NCBI GenBank assembly: GCA_030340625.1
Contig: JAOPHQ010002001.1
Location: 155,001-219,000, forward strand
Source: Merluccius polli
Taxonomy: Eukaryota; Chordata; Actinopteri; Gadiformes; Merlucciidae
Direction of reading: 5' to 3'
DNA length: 64,000 nucleotides
This document shows, piece after piece, positions 20,779-31,900 of the stretch. The notes below the pieces were generated by a model, which saw only the letters and a program-made list of their open reading frames with translations, searched no databases and had not been told where the DNA came from. The position numbers and the translations under genes were made by a program. Within the stretch, counting starts at the first letter, position 1; each line of letters begins with the position of its first letter.

Positions 20779-20904
20779 GTTCGGCCCCTACAGCTTATAC
20801 AGCCTAGCTTTCACTCCTCGCCCACCTGAACAATGATGGCTGACCTGAGATAAAGAAGAAAGGTAAGAGACACACCAGGCTGTAAATGAGGTGAGCAGGC
20901 AGAT

Positions 20905-20905
<1 letters not shown>

Positions 20906-20970
<65 letters not shown>

Positions 20971-21125
20971 TTGTGTTTATGTGCGTATGTGTGTGTGTGT
21001 GCCTGTGGGTGTGTGTGCGTGTGTGTGTGTGCCTGTGTGTGTGTGTGCGCGCCTGTGTGTGTGTGTGTGTGTGTGTGTGCGCCTGTGTGTGTGTGTGTGT
21101 GTGTGTGTGCCTGTGTGTGTGTGCG

Positions 21126-21189
<64 letters not shown>

Positions 21190-21220
21190 CGTGCGTGCGT
21201 GTGTGTGTATGTGTGTGTAT
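20906..21220. repeat. long compound (GT)n microsatellite, about 315 bp
   Basis: GT dinucleotides interrupted at intervals by GCGCCT, GCCT and GCGTGC. The irregular interruptions suggest an old array. The Cys-Val and His-Thr ORFs on both strands are not genes. Confidence 0.95.
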
Positions 21221-21616
21221 CCTATATAAATCAACAGAGGCATTCAGTTGAAGTTGACAACAATAGTAGCAGAAGCTGTATTGCAATATTTGAAGCTGTT
21301 TTAGTCAGTGGTAGTGAAATACAAACCTTATATTATATAATAAATAACATTAACATGTTGACACTGATCACAATGTACACATCACTTCTTAACCACTTAC
21401 AGACCAATAAAACAAAACAATAAACTGTAATAGGATGAACAGGGAGAATAAGAGCTGTAATGGATGAGGTCTGGGCTTCATGGACACAGACCACCTGTTG
21501 TTATGGCACCAAACACACACAGACTACTGGGTCTACTGGTGCCCACAGTGGTTATCACTCGTGGAGACCTAAGACCTGGGACCTGGGGGGGTGGACTGGG
21601 TGCCCATCACTCAACT

Positions 21617-21797
21617 CTGGACCCGGGGCTACGGACCATGTGCGGTACTGGACCCGGGGCTACGGACCATGTGTGGTACTGGACCCGGGGCTACGGACCA
21701 TGTGTGGTACTGGACCCGGGGCTACGGACCATGTGTGGTACTGGACCCGGGGCTACGGACCATGTGTGGTACTGGACCCGGGGCTACGGACCATGTC
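21617..21797. repeat. 31-bp minisatellite, six near-identical copies
   Basis: The motif GGACCCGGGGCTACGG starts at 21619, 21650, 21681, 21712, 21743 and 21774, an exact 31-bp period. Only one base differs between the first and later units (TGCGGTAC versus TGTGGTAC). Because 31 is not a multiple of 3 and the unit lacks stops in every plus-strand frame, all three plus frames are open and produce false ORFs. Confidence 0.95.
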
Positions 21798-21935
21798 CAT
21801 GATGAAGTTAACACACACGTCCATGCGTTCCTACATGGCTGTGCACGGCAGCCTACAGCCTGGCGGAGCGGAGCGGGTCGGCGGAGAAAGTACGCGGGCT
21901 TTACGGTGCGTTTCCCCGCTGCACTACGGGCTTAC

Positions 21936-22190
21936 CTCCGCTTGGTGGTGATGGTGGAGGTGGTGAACCAGAAACGTGGTGGTGGTCGTCTGTGACGCTG
22001 CGTCTGTACGTCGTGTGTGCGTCCTGGTCCTGGTCCCTGGTCCTGGTCCCTGGTTCCTGTTCCTGGTTACCTGGTCCCGGTACCTGCTGGGTACCTGAAC
22101 ACACAGGCCGGGGGATAGGGACCGGCGGGGACCGGGGGAGGAGGAGGCGGAGACCGGCCGACAGAGGGCGGAGCTGGCCGTCCAAAATGT
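21936..22190 (-). promoter_or_regulatory. candidate lypd6b CpG promoter and first non-coding exon
   Basis: This GC- and CpG-rich block is read on the minus strand. It ends with CCAAGCGGAG followed by a strong donor GTAAGC (21935 and below). It lies a few hundred bases downstream of the inferred kif5c 3' end and upstream of lypd6b in the same orientation, as a first exon would. No ORF resembles a known protein. Direct repeats of CTGGTCC (about 22022-22080) lie inside. Inference only. Confidence 0.35.
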
Positions 22191-22199
22191 TCCCAAACT

Positions 22200-22636
22200 A
22201 AAACATATGTTTCAAACCAATTGTTTTAATATACAGACCCAGTGTAGCCTGTTTAAAAACACATGTATAAAGAAAATAGATATATAGATAAACATAAAAT
22301 ATATAAATATATATAAGATGAGTGTTAGGCAGGCTATGTACTAACATGACACATGGTATTGGCATACATTTCCTTCCTGGAGTTGTTCCTATACAGTCAT
22401 AGACTATGACTAGATAGGAGCTATGACTCATAGTTCCTATAGTTTAATATCGTTTATGAAGCAGTGACGTAATGTAATTTTGACAAGCCAATATAATTTC
22501 CATCGAGTTAGGTCATAGGGTCTGGCTCAATTTAGCTTTGGGCCCCTGGGCGTACGGGGCCTACTAATGCGGGGTCACGCATCCACCCATGTCAGGACAT
22601 GCAATTCAGCTCATGAGTTAGAGGTGAGTGTAAGCT
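22200..22636. other. short intergenic spacer between kif5c and lypd6b
   Basis: AT-rich sequence with TATATA runs. No feature recognised. Confidence 0.4.
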
Positions 22637-24219
22637 TTTATTTTATTTTCAGCATCTTGGTGACATGAACATTAATCAACCGGGGTCAACTATCCACATC
22701 ATGTCAGTTACACACTAGACACCAGCTGCAAAAGAAGGGGAAATAAACTGTGTATGTCCTCTTCTGTCGAACACTTGAATGAATACAAAAATTGAATCGA
22801 GTGACTATTACAGTACAAAACCGTTACAGATACATCATAGGACCCTGTAGAGACATAGATCATGTGTACAATCGGGACAGGATGAAAAGACCTTACAATA
22901 TCTCTGAGTGATGACACCGTGTCGGTAAACGCGCCCTGCTCATCCATAACAAACTTTGAGACAAATATAGAGCTTTTTTACCCCTACAGTCAGCTTGTCC
23001 CATTGAGCTCGGAAAAAACACGCAGCAAATATCTATAATATCTATAAATATGCTTCTCAAAAAATACCCGGCACATATGGTGCTAACTGGGGGGGGGGGG
23101 GGGAGGTCAGCATCATCATGACAACCGAGACCACCTCAAATCTGGACAAACCTCATCCGTCCATTCAACCATTTGGCAGAGCACTCAGTCGTAACACCAC
23201 AACATGTCAGAGTTTGATATTTCATGTTCGAGGCAGCACATAAAAAAAAAAACCCTTCTGTGTACTGATGATGCTCTTAAAAGTACAGTAGAGAGTTTCA
23301 ATATAAAAGATAAAGACCACACATTTTCAATCAATAGCCAGTCTGATTGTTTTTGGCTTTTTGGAATCAAACTGATCTCAATGAAATCAGGAAAATGTTT
23401 TGCTATCAATTACGACATGATTGTGCATTTGTGCAGTGTGTTTTTAATTCACACATTATGTTGTTGTTTTTTTCCCGTCGTTTTGAATTTCTTTTACAAG
23501 GCAGGTAGAACGGATGTACTTTCTTTTTTTTTCATCACGTCGTATACTGTTGAATTTATAACAACTGCATTCTTATGAATTACAATACTGCATGAGGACC
23601 ACTAAAACCAAACAGACTACATTTACTGGGAAGTTGAGGTCATGGCTTTACAATAATGCTTTAGATTGTGATCTCAGAAATGCCAAAAAGTTACAAAAGC
23701 TTATAAGATGGTCATAATACATAGCATATCCATTTTGATTCACACTCAAGAAATGTACTTAATGTACACATATACAGTTACAACTATCTATTGAGCTTCT
23801 TTCTTGTAGTGTTGGTGTATTGTCAAAATAAATAAATAAATAACCTAAAACTTTCAATAAATAAAATATATTAAAAAAACATTATGAATAAAAAAACAAC
23901 TGATAACGACTGATATATATCTGTAAAAAAAAATAAAAATAAAAAGTACATTCAGTTAAAAAGTGCCACCTTAAATAAAATAAGGCTGTGAAAAAAGAAA
24001 CATTCAACAAAATACAAAAGTGAATTTCAACACACATTTCCCATGTCCACTGCCTGTATGGAGTGTCATATATCCTTACAAACCATATCCAGCTTCTTTT
24101 TTGCTAGTCATTGTAAATAATTATCATTTGCCCGGAGAGACAGTTGTAAATGTGCTCATATTCATTGTTAGTTTGTTTCTTTTCTGTACCCAAGTTCACT
24201 TGACATGAGGACAGACCCA

Positions 24220-24395
24220 GAGAGGTTGAGAGATGTAGAGGAGAGAAAAGGAGACAGAGCAAGGGAGAGGAGAGAGAGCAAGGCAGAAAGAGAGCAAGGG
24301 AGAGAGACATAGAGGAGAGAGAGGGGGAGAGACAGAGCACGGGAGAGACAGAGGAGATGGAGAGACATGAGGAGAGAGACAGAGAGAGAGAAATA
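24220..24395. repeat. GA-rich low-complexity tract
   Basis: Irregular GAGAGA/GGAGA repeats. The minus-strand ORFs across it (Ser/Leu-rich) are artefacts. Confidence 0.85.
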
Positions 24396-25555
24396 TAAGG
24401 TTTAGGTCAGTCCTACAGACAGACAGGTAGAGAGGAAAGCACTTGTGGGCTGTAAAGGAGGAATGTATTGTAAATGAGGAGTCTGTGGTACCAGTAAAGG
24501 CAGATTGGTGAGGGGAGGAGAGTTCCCAGCTGTTGTAAAAATCCTAAAAAAAAGTGGAAAATCCTTCTGGTCGAGGAGGAGTAGGGTCCATTGTGAAGAT
24601 AGGATCTGAACATCCAGCAGCTTTTGCCTGCTACCTGTAGATAAATAGGAATGATTCATCATTAAACCGGCGTCAGTTAAATAGCATTGCACATTTTTTG
24701 GCAAAAGTTTAAAATCAGCTTAACTCCTCTGTGGTTTACAAATGGGTATATGCTGCCATCTAGTGGTTAACTTTACAACACATCTCTCAAAAGGCTTGTG
24801 GGAATCAAGCAGCATTGCAAGCCGTTGAGAAGGTATAGTTCCAATAGGTTGGTGACTTTGTGTCCCACAGATGTTGCATTTCGCGCAAAAAGGTCCTGTT
24901 CTTTTTTGCGGGGCTGAATATGGATGTGTGGGTCCCCGTCTGGCTTAGCTGGGGGGGCGGGCACAAACACCAATGGCCACCTACTGAGGCCATTCCCATG
25001 GCCCTCTCGGGACGGATTGAATCCTGAATGTCTTTGAAACGTAATTAATTATTCTGGATTCTCTGACCGGGGGGATTCATCTTCACAAAGGGCCAATTGA
25101 AGGAGAGTGGGCTGACGGCAATTAAATCAATCTGATTAATTCCTTCTGAAAGAGGACAATGAGGAATCGGCGCAGAGCTTTCCTCCGTCGCCGCCATGAT
25201 GTTTAAAACGAGGAATGTAAAGAGGGGCAACTCTTATTAGATTTGTCCATGAATCAAGCATTCAAGTCATGTCGGTCGCTGTTGTGTCAAATCATCAAAA
25301 AGAAGGAAGCTAGTGTAAGTGTGGGAACCCGGTTTGCAGTGAAGAGATTATTGATCTCCATTCACGTTGAAGACTCCAGACTTCCTGTCTCACCACACTC
25401 TGTCTCTTCTATACTGATGTCCAAGCGCCTGGTTCCCATGGTTTCTAAAACAGGATACAGTACCCACTAACCTGCGGTGAGGCCACATCTCACAATCTGC
25501 TCTAGAACCCACCAGGAGCTCGAAACATACTTCTATTTATGATTAGCCCCACCTG

Positions 25556-25750
25556 ACCAGGTATTTAGCCCACCTTGACTCCACCCACCCAGGTATTTAG
25601 CCCACCTTGACTCCACCCACCCATATCTTTAGCCCACCTTGACTCCACCCACCCAGATATTTAGCCCACGTTGACTCCACCCACCAAGGTATTTAGCCCA
25701 CCTTGACTCCACCCACCCAGGACCTTAGTCCACTTTGGCTCCACCCACCT
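25556..25750. repeat. 32-bp minisatellite, six copies, abutting the kif5c stop codon
   Basis: The unit contains TATTTAGCCCACCTTGACTC followed by CACCCACC, with starts near 25561, 25593, 25625, 25657, 25689 and 25721. Copies diverge by a few bases; the last is most degenerate. It begins within 10 bases of the kif5c stop (25757), so it opens the 3' UTR. Confidence 0.92.
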
Positions 25751-25756
25751 GCTTGC

Positions 25757-25977
25757 CTACTTGCTGCGGTGCTGTTGGGGGTGAGGATAGGGCTGCTGAG
25801 GCTGCGCTCGGTGATGACTAGGGTGGTGGTGACGGGGGCTGGAAACCCCTCGGCTGCTGCTGCTGCTGCTGCTGCTGCTCCTGCTAGCGCCACCGCCACG
25901 GATAGAGGAGGAGGAAGAGGAGGCAGAGGAGGAGGAAGGGTGCGGTTGGTGGTGATGGCCGGCACGAATAGGTTTGG
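25757..25977 (-). CDS. kif5c: kif5c coding exon 25 (tail and stop)
   Basis: After a CATATACAG acceptor it completes the IAK motif (AKPIRAGHHHQPHP). A serine-rich run, IRGGGASR, an AGC-encoded nine-serine run (25858-25884) and a His/Gln/Pro/Arg-rich segment ending PQQHRSK-TAG follow. IRGGG is shared with KIF5B and KIF5C tails; the rest is longer and more repetitive than in mammals. Confidence 0.88.
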
Positions 25978-27443
25978 CTGTATATGAGAGGAGAGCACAG
26001 GGAAACACATTATGGACACTGTAATCCGGCAACTCTGGGGAATACACAAGGCCTGGATTGGATGGCCATTCACTTAAAAAAATATTGAATTCATCTGTGC
26101 CATTTTCTACTATTTTAACTACTGACTTAACTACCGGTCAAATAAAATACATGAACCATTTTTAGAATGAAAGTATGAGTACTGAATACTATAACAACAA
26201 TCAAGGTTACAATTCGAGGAGTGGGGACATGCAGCCTTTTGAGACTGTCATTGCGATAAAGGGCTCTGTGAACAAAGTTGCCTTGACGACAAGGTTGAAA
26301 ACACATTCCCCCGCCACGCCCGTGACCACGCACCTATCTGTGCAGAATGCACTCTCCTGGACACGTTGCTGGAGCGCACGACCTCCTTGATGCGCTCCAC
26401 CTCCTGCTGGTAGCGCTTGCGGTCCCGCATGGCGGCCTCCTTGGCGGCCCTCAGGGTCCCTTCTAGCGCCTTGACCCGCTCCGCTGTGGCCCGCAGACGC
26501 TTCTCCAGCTTGGGCAGCTCGCAGCGCAGGTCCGCGTTGTCCCGGACCAGCTGGAGCACCAAGTCCATGTTAGAAGAACGTGGTAGTGGTGGTGGTGGTG
26601 GTGGTGCATGTTTGAATGGAAGTAGGTATGTGTCATACATGAGGGAATGTAATGCGTAAACATCATTTTTACTGTGTGTATTTTTTCATATATTTTGTGC
26701 ATCTGTCTGTGTTTGTTACGGAGGGAGTCTTATGTACTGTTTCCGTCGAGAGAGAGAGATCTGGTCCATTTTATCCTACCTGTTTGTGGACCTTAGTGAG
26801 CTGTTCCAGATTGTTTTCCAAGAAGACGATCCTCTGTTTCTGAGCCAGACTTCCTCCCGCTTCATCACTGTCGTTCTCTGCACTCTGATTGGACGGGAAC
26901 GAGGAAGGACAACAGATGTAACTGATGGGAACACGGTTATAAGGTGCCCGAGTCAAAACCAGATAATTAGACGGCCATCGGATAGGTTCAAAATTAGATT
27001 TGTTGACGTTGGTTGAGTTATGTCTGGAAGGGTTTAATTTCTTTAGATACTTATCAGTCAAGCCCTTATCAGCCCATCTTGTTCATTAAAATTAAAGTTC
27101 ATTTTCCCAGAATGTCTGGAATGTCGTCCCCTCTCTACTTCTCACTGAGTACTCTTTCTAAGTTACACTGGACACTTAATATGGAATAACTAGTCTAACT
27201 CAATACATGCTTTCTCCAGATTGATACAAAGGCCTCTTTGTGAACCTGAAGGGTAAACCAGAAATAAATATAACGCTTTTTAATCTTGAATCCAGGAATG
27301 CGATATTGAGACTGAGCATCTGGATTACGTTCCATAAGACAAACGGGAACAACCACCAGTCTCATGTTATCTGGGGCCATCCAAAACGGAGCTGGTTTGA
27401 GTAGGGAAATATGTATGTATGCTTTTACAAAAGTAGAAGTAAT

Positions 27444-27509
<66 letters not shown>

Positions 27510-28881
27510 AGTGCGTGTGTGTACTATTGCGGGATTCATATTCATCATGTCAAGTTGGTATCTTTAAAATATATATTTAAAATAAAGTAACAAAACTAGT
27601 GACACAAGTTTAGTTTGTACTTCATTGTTAAGCATGTCTGTGCACTTATATATAAAGGGCGCAATGTCCCGGTCCATACTTACGTTCTTCACTCGCAGGC
27701 CCATGTCCTCAATGAACAGCTTGCGGAGGTTGAGAAGTGTCTGCAGCTCTTTGGCCTAACCAGGTGAGAACAGGTTGGGGTTAGCAAGAGTTCTCATAGC
27801 AAATATGAACAAATGGGCTTCGGCATTACGAGAGCATTTGAGCTCTCTTCGTCTACAGATGGTAATTCAATCACATCAATTTATAAACTGAAAAACAGCT
27901 CAAAATGTGTTGTGTATACGTCATTTTGTGCCATTTATAATTTGTGTGCTGTGTCATTATTTTCACTCCATTTAGTTGACAAAGGTCTTCGATACATTGT
28001 GCACCGGTGGCTTGTCAACATACCACCGTCTCCTCCAGACCCTTCAGGTCGTCTTTCGCCTGCTCTCTCTTTTCATTGGTGAACCTGAGTTGGACAAAGT
28101 GCACAAGTGCAGTGTCAGTCACGACGGTCACGTGAGAGCTGGCCACAGGGATGTTGTGTTGAGCCTGCGATGATTAAATGCTTACATGAGCTTCTGGAGT
28201 CTCCTCTCCTTCTCCTGCTCCTCCGCCTTCAGCTTATCGTAGTCGGAGTGGAGTTTCTGCTGCTCCAGCTGCAGTCCCTGGTTTAGACTGGATGACAGGG
28301 AAACACAGACACATTACACACTTTAATAGGATTTAGTGGCATCTAGCGGTGAGGTTGCAGATTGCAACAAACTGAATACATATATATATATACGTATAGT
28401 GTATTACAGAACCTTGCCCCCTGCATGTTGTATGTTATTGAAGTGAGTGTTATGGGGCACTGACTCAGAAAGTACATCTGGGACTGATAAGGCCAGAGTG
28501 AAGTAAACACATTATTATATCACATAATTGCACTATTGAATTTTTCATTCTTGGAGCAATACCTCATCGGTCCTGTGCTAGACTAAAATGACCACACATC
28601 TACTTGGACAAATAGTGGATGTTCTTCCTCACAGCTCTTATCTAAAGAACAGTGACACTTCCTCTGGTGAATGTGTGTTTCATGCACTCACTCTTTGAGT
28701 TCGTCCAGACTCCTCTGCTTGTGCTCGATCTCGTCGCGGAGCCGGGAGAGGTGCTTCTGGTGGACCTCCCTGTGGTTCTCCATCTGCTCCTCCAGGGTTC
28801 TCTGTAGGAGCAAACAGTCCACAGTCAGTCACACATACATACACACATGCACACACACACGTATACGCACACACGCACGTG

Positions 28882-28950
<69 letters not shown>

Positions 28951-31900
28951 AAACACTCACTCCCACAGGAGCCACTACCCACTGTAGTCTGTGGTGGCCA
29001 GCTGGATTAACATATTTGTATTTTTCCAAAAAAACTGACTCCTAAAGTGTGGCTCAGTGTGGCTCCTAAACAAACAAATGCAATACTTTATTCATTGTCG
29101 TGAACATTAAATGACAGGAAATTGTATAGGTGTTGTACAGTAAAATTAAAAACACTACATCACAAAGAGTCAATCATACAGTACAACCACTCACAAAAAT
29201 ATTCTTCAGGTGTATTTGTATTCTCTGGACTAGACACCAAAACGATTGCTGCAAGTGAAGCTACACACGTAGCCCCACTCCACTCTCCATGTTGATACCA
29301 TTCATCAACATGGAGGCCTCAATACAGAGTGGATCTACACACATGTGATGTGAATGAGCCCTTATGGTTCTGAAAAGCAGATCCGACTGTGGTAGACGAC
29401 AAAGAAGAAGAAGGAAATGAATAAAAAAGTGTACCTTCATCTCCACGGCGTCTTGTAGTATGGTCATTTGCTCCTTCTCCTTGTCCATTACATTGACCTC
29501 TTGCATTTTCCCTGAGGACACAAAGACAATCGCTCCACTAAGTTCTTGGAGTCATTTTCATATTTCAATTCATATTTCCAATCTGCCAAGTACTTTGTCT
29601 TTACATATAATGATTGTATTAAACTGCTAATTATTTTTCTAGATATAACATTTTTGAGGCTGTTTCTTTAGTTGTTTTGTTTTTTGGTAGTTTGGTGCCT
29701 ATTGCCAACCTTGAGCCTGTAGTTTGGCCACTTCCTCCATCAGCCCATCCTGGCTCTCCTCCAGCTGTCTATTCTTCTGCTCCACATTCTGCATGTAGTC
29801 CGTCAGAGACCTGATCTTTGCCTGGTGCTGTAGGAGGGAAAAACAATGAACACCAAACCTTTGGCTAACTTGTTACTGAACCCTTAGAACCCACAGTTTT
29901 AGTCTCAAAGGGCTTCACAGGCCACACTGTATGACATTGTACTAACCCTAAACCTTCTAAAGGACAAGGAAGGCAAGGAACTCAAATCTCAAAATCTCAA
30001 GAAATGAACCTTGAAAAGGAACACAGAAGAGGGATTTGTCCTTCCCGGGATGGTTAGGAGTGCAATAAGTGCCGATAGCAGATAGCATAAACAAGTAAAA
30101 CAAAGGTTAAGTGAGAAGTTGTAAGAAAAGAGTAGAGTCTGTTTATCTGGCACACTAAAAGAGTGATCAAAGTCTACATTTCTAGGCAGTTGCCGATAGT
30201 TTGTGTGGTTATTTCAGCCGTCCAGCTCGGTGTGGCCACTAGTGAGTATGCTGGTAACTAGCTACGTCAACTAACATCCAACTTGCTCCTTCTTCTCCAC
30301 CCTTTGTGTCTCGGCGCTGGTTACCTGGGAGATGAGCAGCTGGCAGGAGGCCAGCTCCTTCTCGTTGGCCTGCGCCTTACGGCTAATGTCGGACAGGCTG
30401 CTCTCCAGCTGCGTGCTGCGCTTCACCAGAGACTTAACCTCCGACTTCATCTTGCTGATGTACAGGCGGGCCATGGTGAACTCCTCCTCCATTACGCCGC
30501 TTGACTCTGTCATCTGAAGACAGAGAGGCAGATGTAAAAGGTGAGCAGAGACTCTGAGAGATATGGCTGGAACTCCACCTGGGGCCAACACTGACGTGAC
30601 CTGGCTTCCTGGCATGTAGACTATGCCAAAATGGCACCGCGCGGCCAAAAGGCCAAGCTTTGGTGAGTTTTAAGCTTTGGTGAGTTTTAAGCTTTGGGGA
30701 ATTTTGAACATTGAAATTACGACTTTAATATATATCCCTGCATATATTTAAGGGTCCCTCCCAACTTTGATATCACTGCATGTTTATGTAAGGGTCACTC
30801 CCAGCTTTGATATCACTGTATGTTTATATAATGGTGACTTACGCCTTTGATGTCACTGCATGTTCATATTAGGGTGTCTTACGACTTTGATATCACTGCA
30901 TTTTTTAATAAGGGTGTCTTATGACTTTGATATCATTGCATGTTTATATAAGGGTGCTTATGACTTTGATACAACTGTATGTTTATATAAGGGTGCTTAT
31001 GACTTTGATACAACTTTATGTTTATATTAGGGTGCTTATGACTTTGATACAACTTTATGTTTATATTAGGGTGCTTATGACTTTGATACAACTGTATGTT
31101 TATATAAAGGCTTACAGCTTTGAGGTCACTGGTGCCCAGCACGCTGCCTATGTCGCTGAGGTCTCTGAGCAGCAGGTTGAGGATTTCAGCTGCTCTCTTC
31201 TTGTGGTGACTGCTCAGTTCCTGCAGTGTGGTCAGCTCCCTCTGCACGCCCTGCAGGGTGTTCTGAAACACACACACACATACACACACACATACATTAC
31301 ATTTGGGGAAAATATTACGTACCCTATTGTCTCTACTTCTGCCATGTTGGTGCTACCTTCATTTGCTTGTAACATCAAAATACAGCATGTTTCCCATGCA
31401 AGATGTTTTCAAAGATGATATTTAAAGCAGTTAATTTATTGGCCACATAGGGGTGCTATACCTGCTTCTTTTTTAGGATTTAAAATGTTGAACAAAATAT
31501 GAACACAGCAAAATTCCCATTTTATTGATTTTTATTTTCATATATTGACATTCGATGTCCTTGCTTTCGGCCATGTGACGTGACTTACTGTCTTCTGGCT
31601 GAGCTCTTCGTTGAGCTGCTCGTTGTTGCGGTTAATGTTCTCCACCGCCTGGCTCTTATGGTCGTAGTTGACGGCCAGCTCCTCTAGTGCCTGCAGCACC
31701 TCCTTCACCTCCTCCTTGGCTGAGTCGTTCTCCCTCTGCATGCGCGACAGCTCCTCCTGCAGGCGCTCGTGGTCACGGCGCGAGGATGCCAGCAGCTAAA
31801 CATATGGACAGATGGATGGATGGATGTGTGGATGAAGGTGTGGATGGAAGGATAGATGGATGTGTGGATGGATGGATGGATGGATGTGTGGATGGATGGA

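Larger units (their letters stand above)
22637..25756 (-). other. kif5c: kif5c probable 3' UTR
   Basis: About 3.1 kb follow the kif5c stop with no exon-like sequence. On the minus strand two overlapping AATAAA-type hexamers occur near 22648-22637 and could be the poly(A) signal. The stretch 23,740-24,060 is very A/T-rich with ATTTA/TAAAT motifs, typical of neuronal 3' UTRs. It includes a GA-rich tract (about 24,220-24,390), a G-run (23089-23103) and the 32-bp minisatellite at 25556-25750. A UTR of this length is usual for KIF5 genes; the end is inferred. Confidence 0.5.

Noticed and set aside
20804..21423. Cys-Val and His-Thr ORFs
   Set aside because: Translations of GT/CA microsatellites.
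30283..30517. Plus-strand ORFs opposite kif5c exon 16
   Set aside because: Antisense shadows of a coding exon with high GC content.
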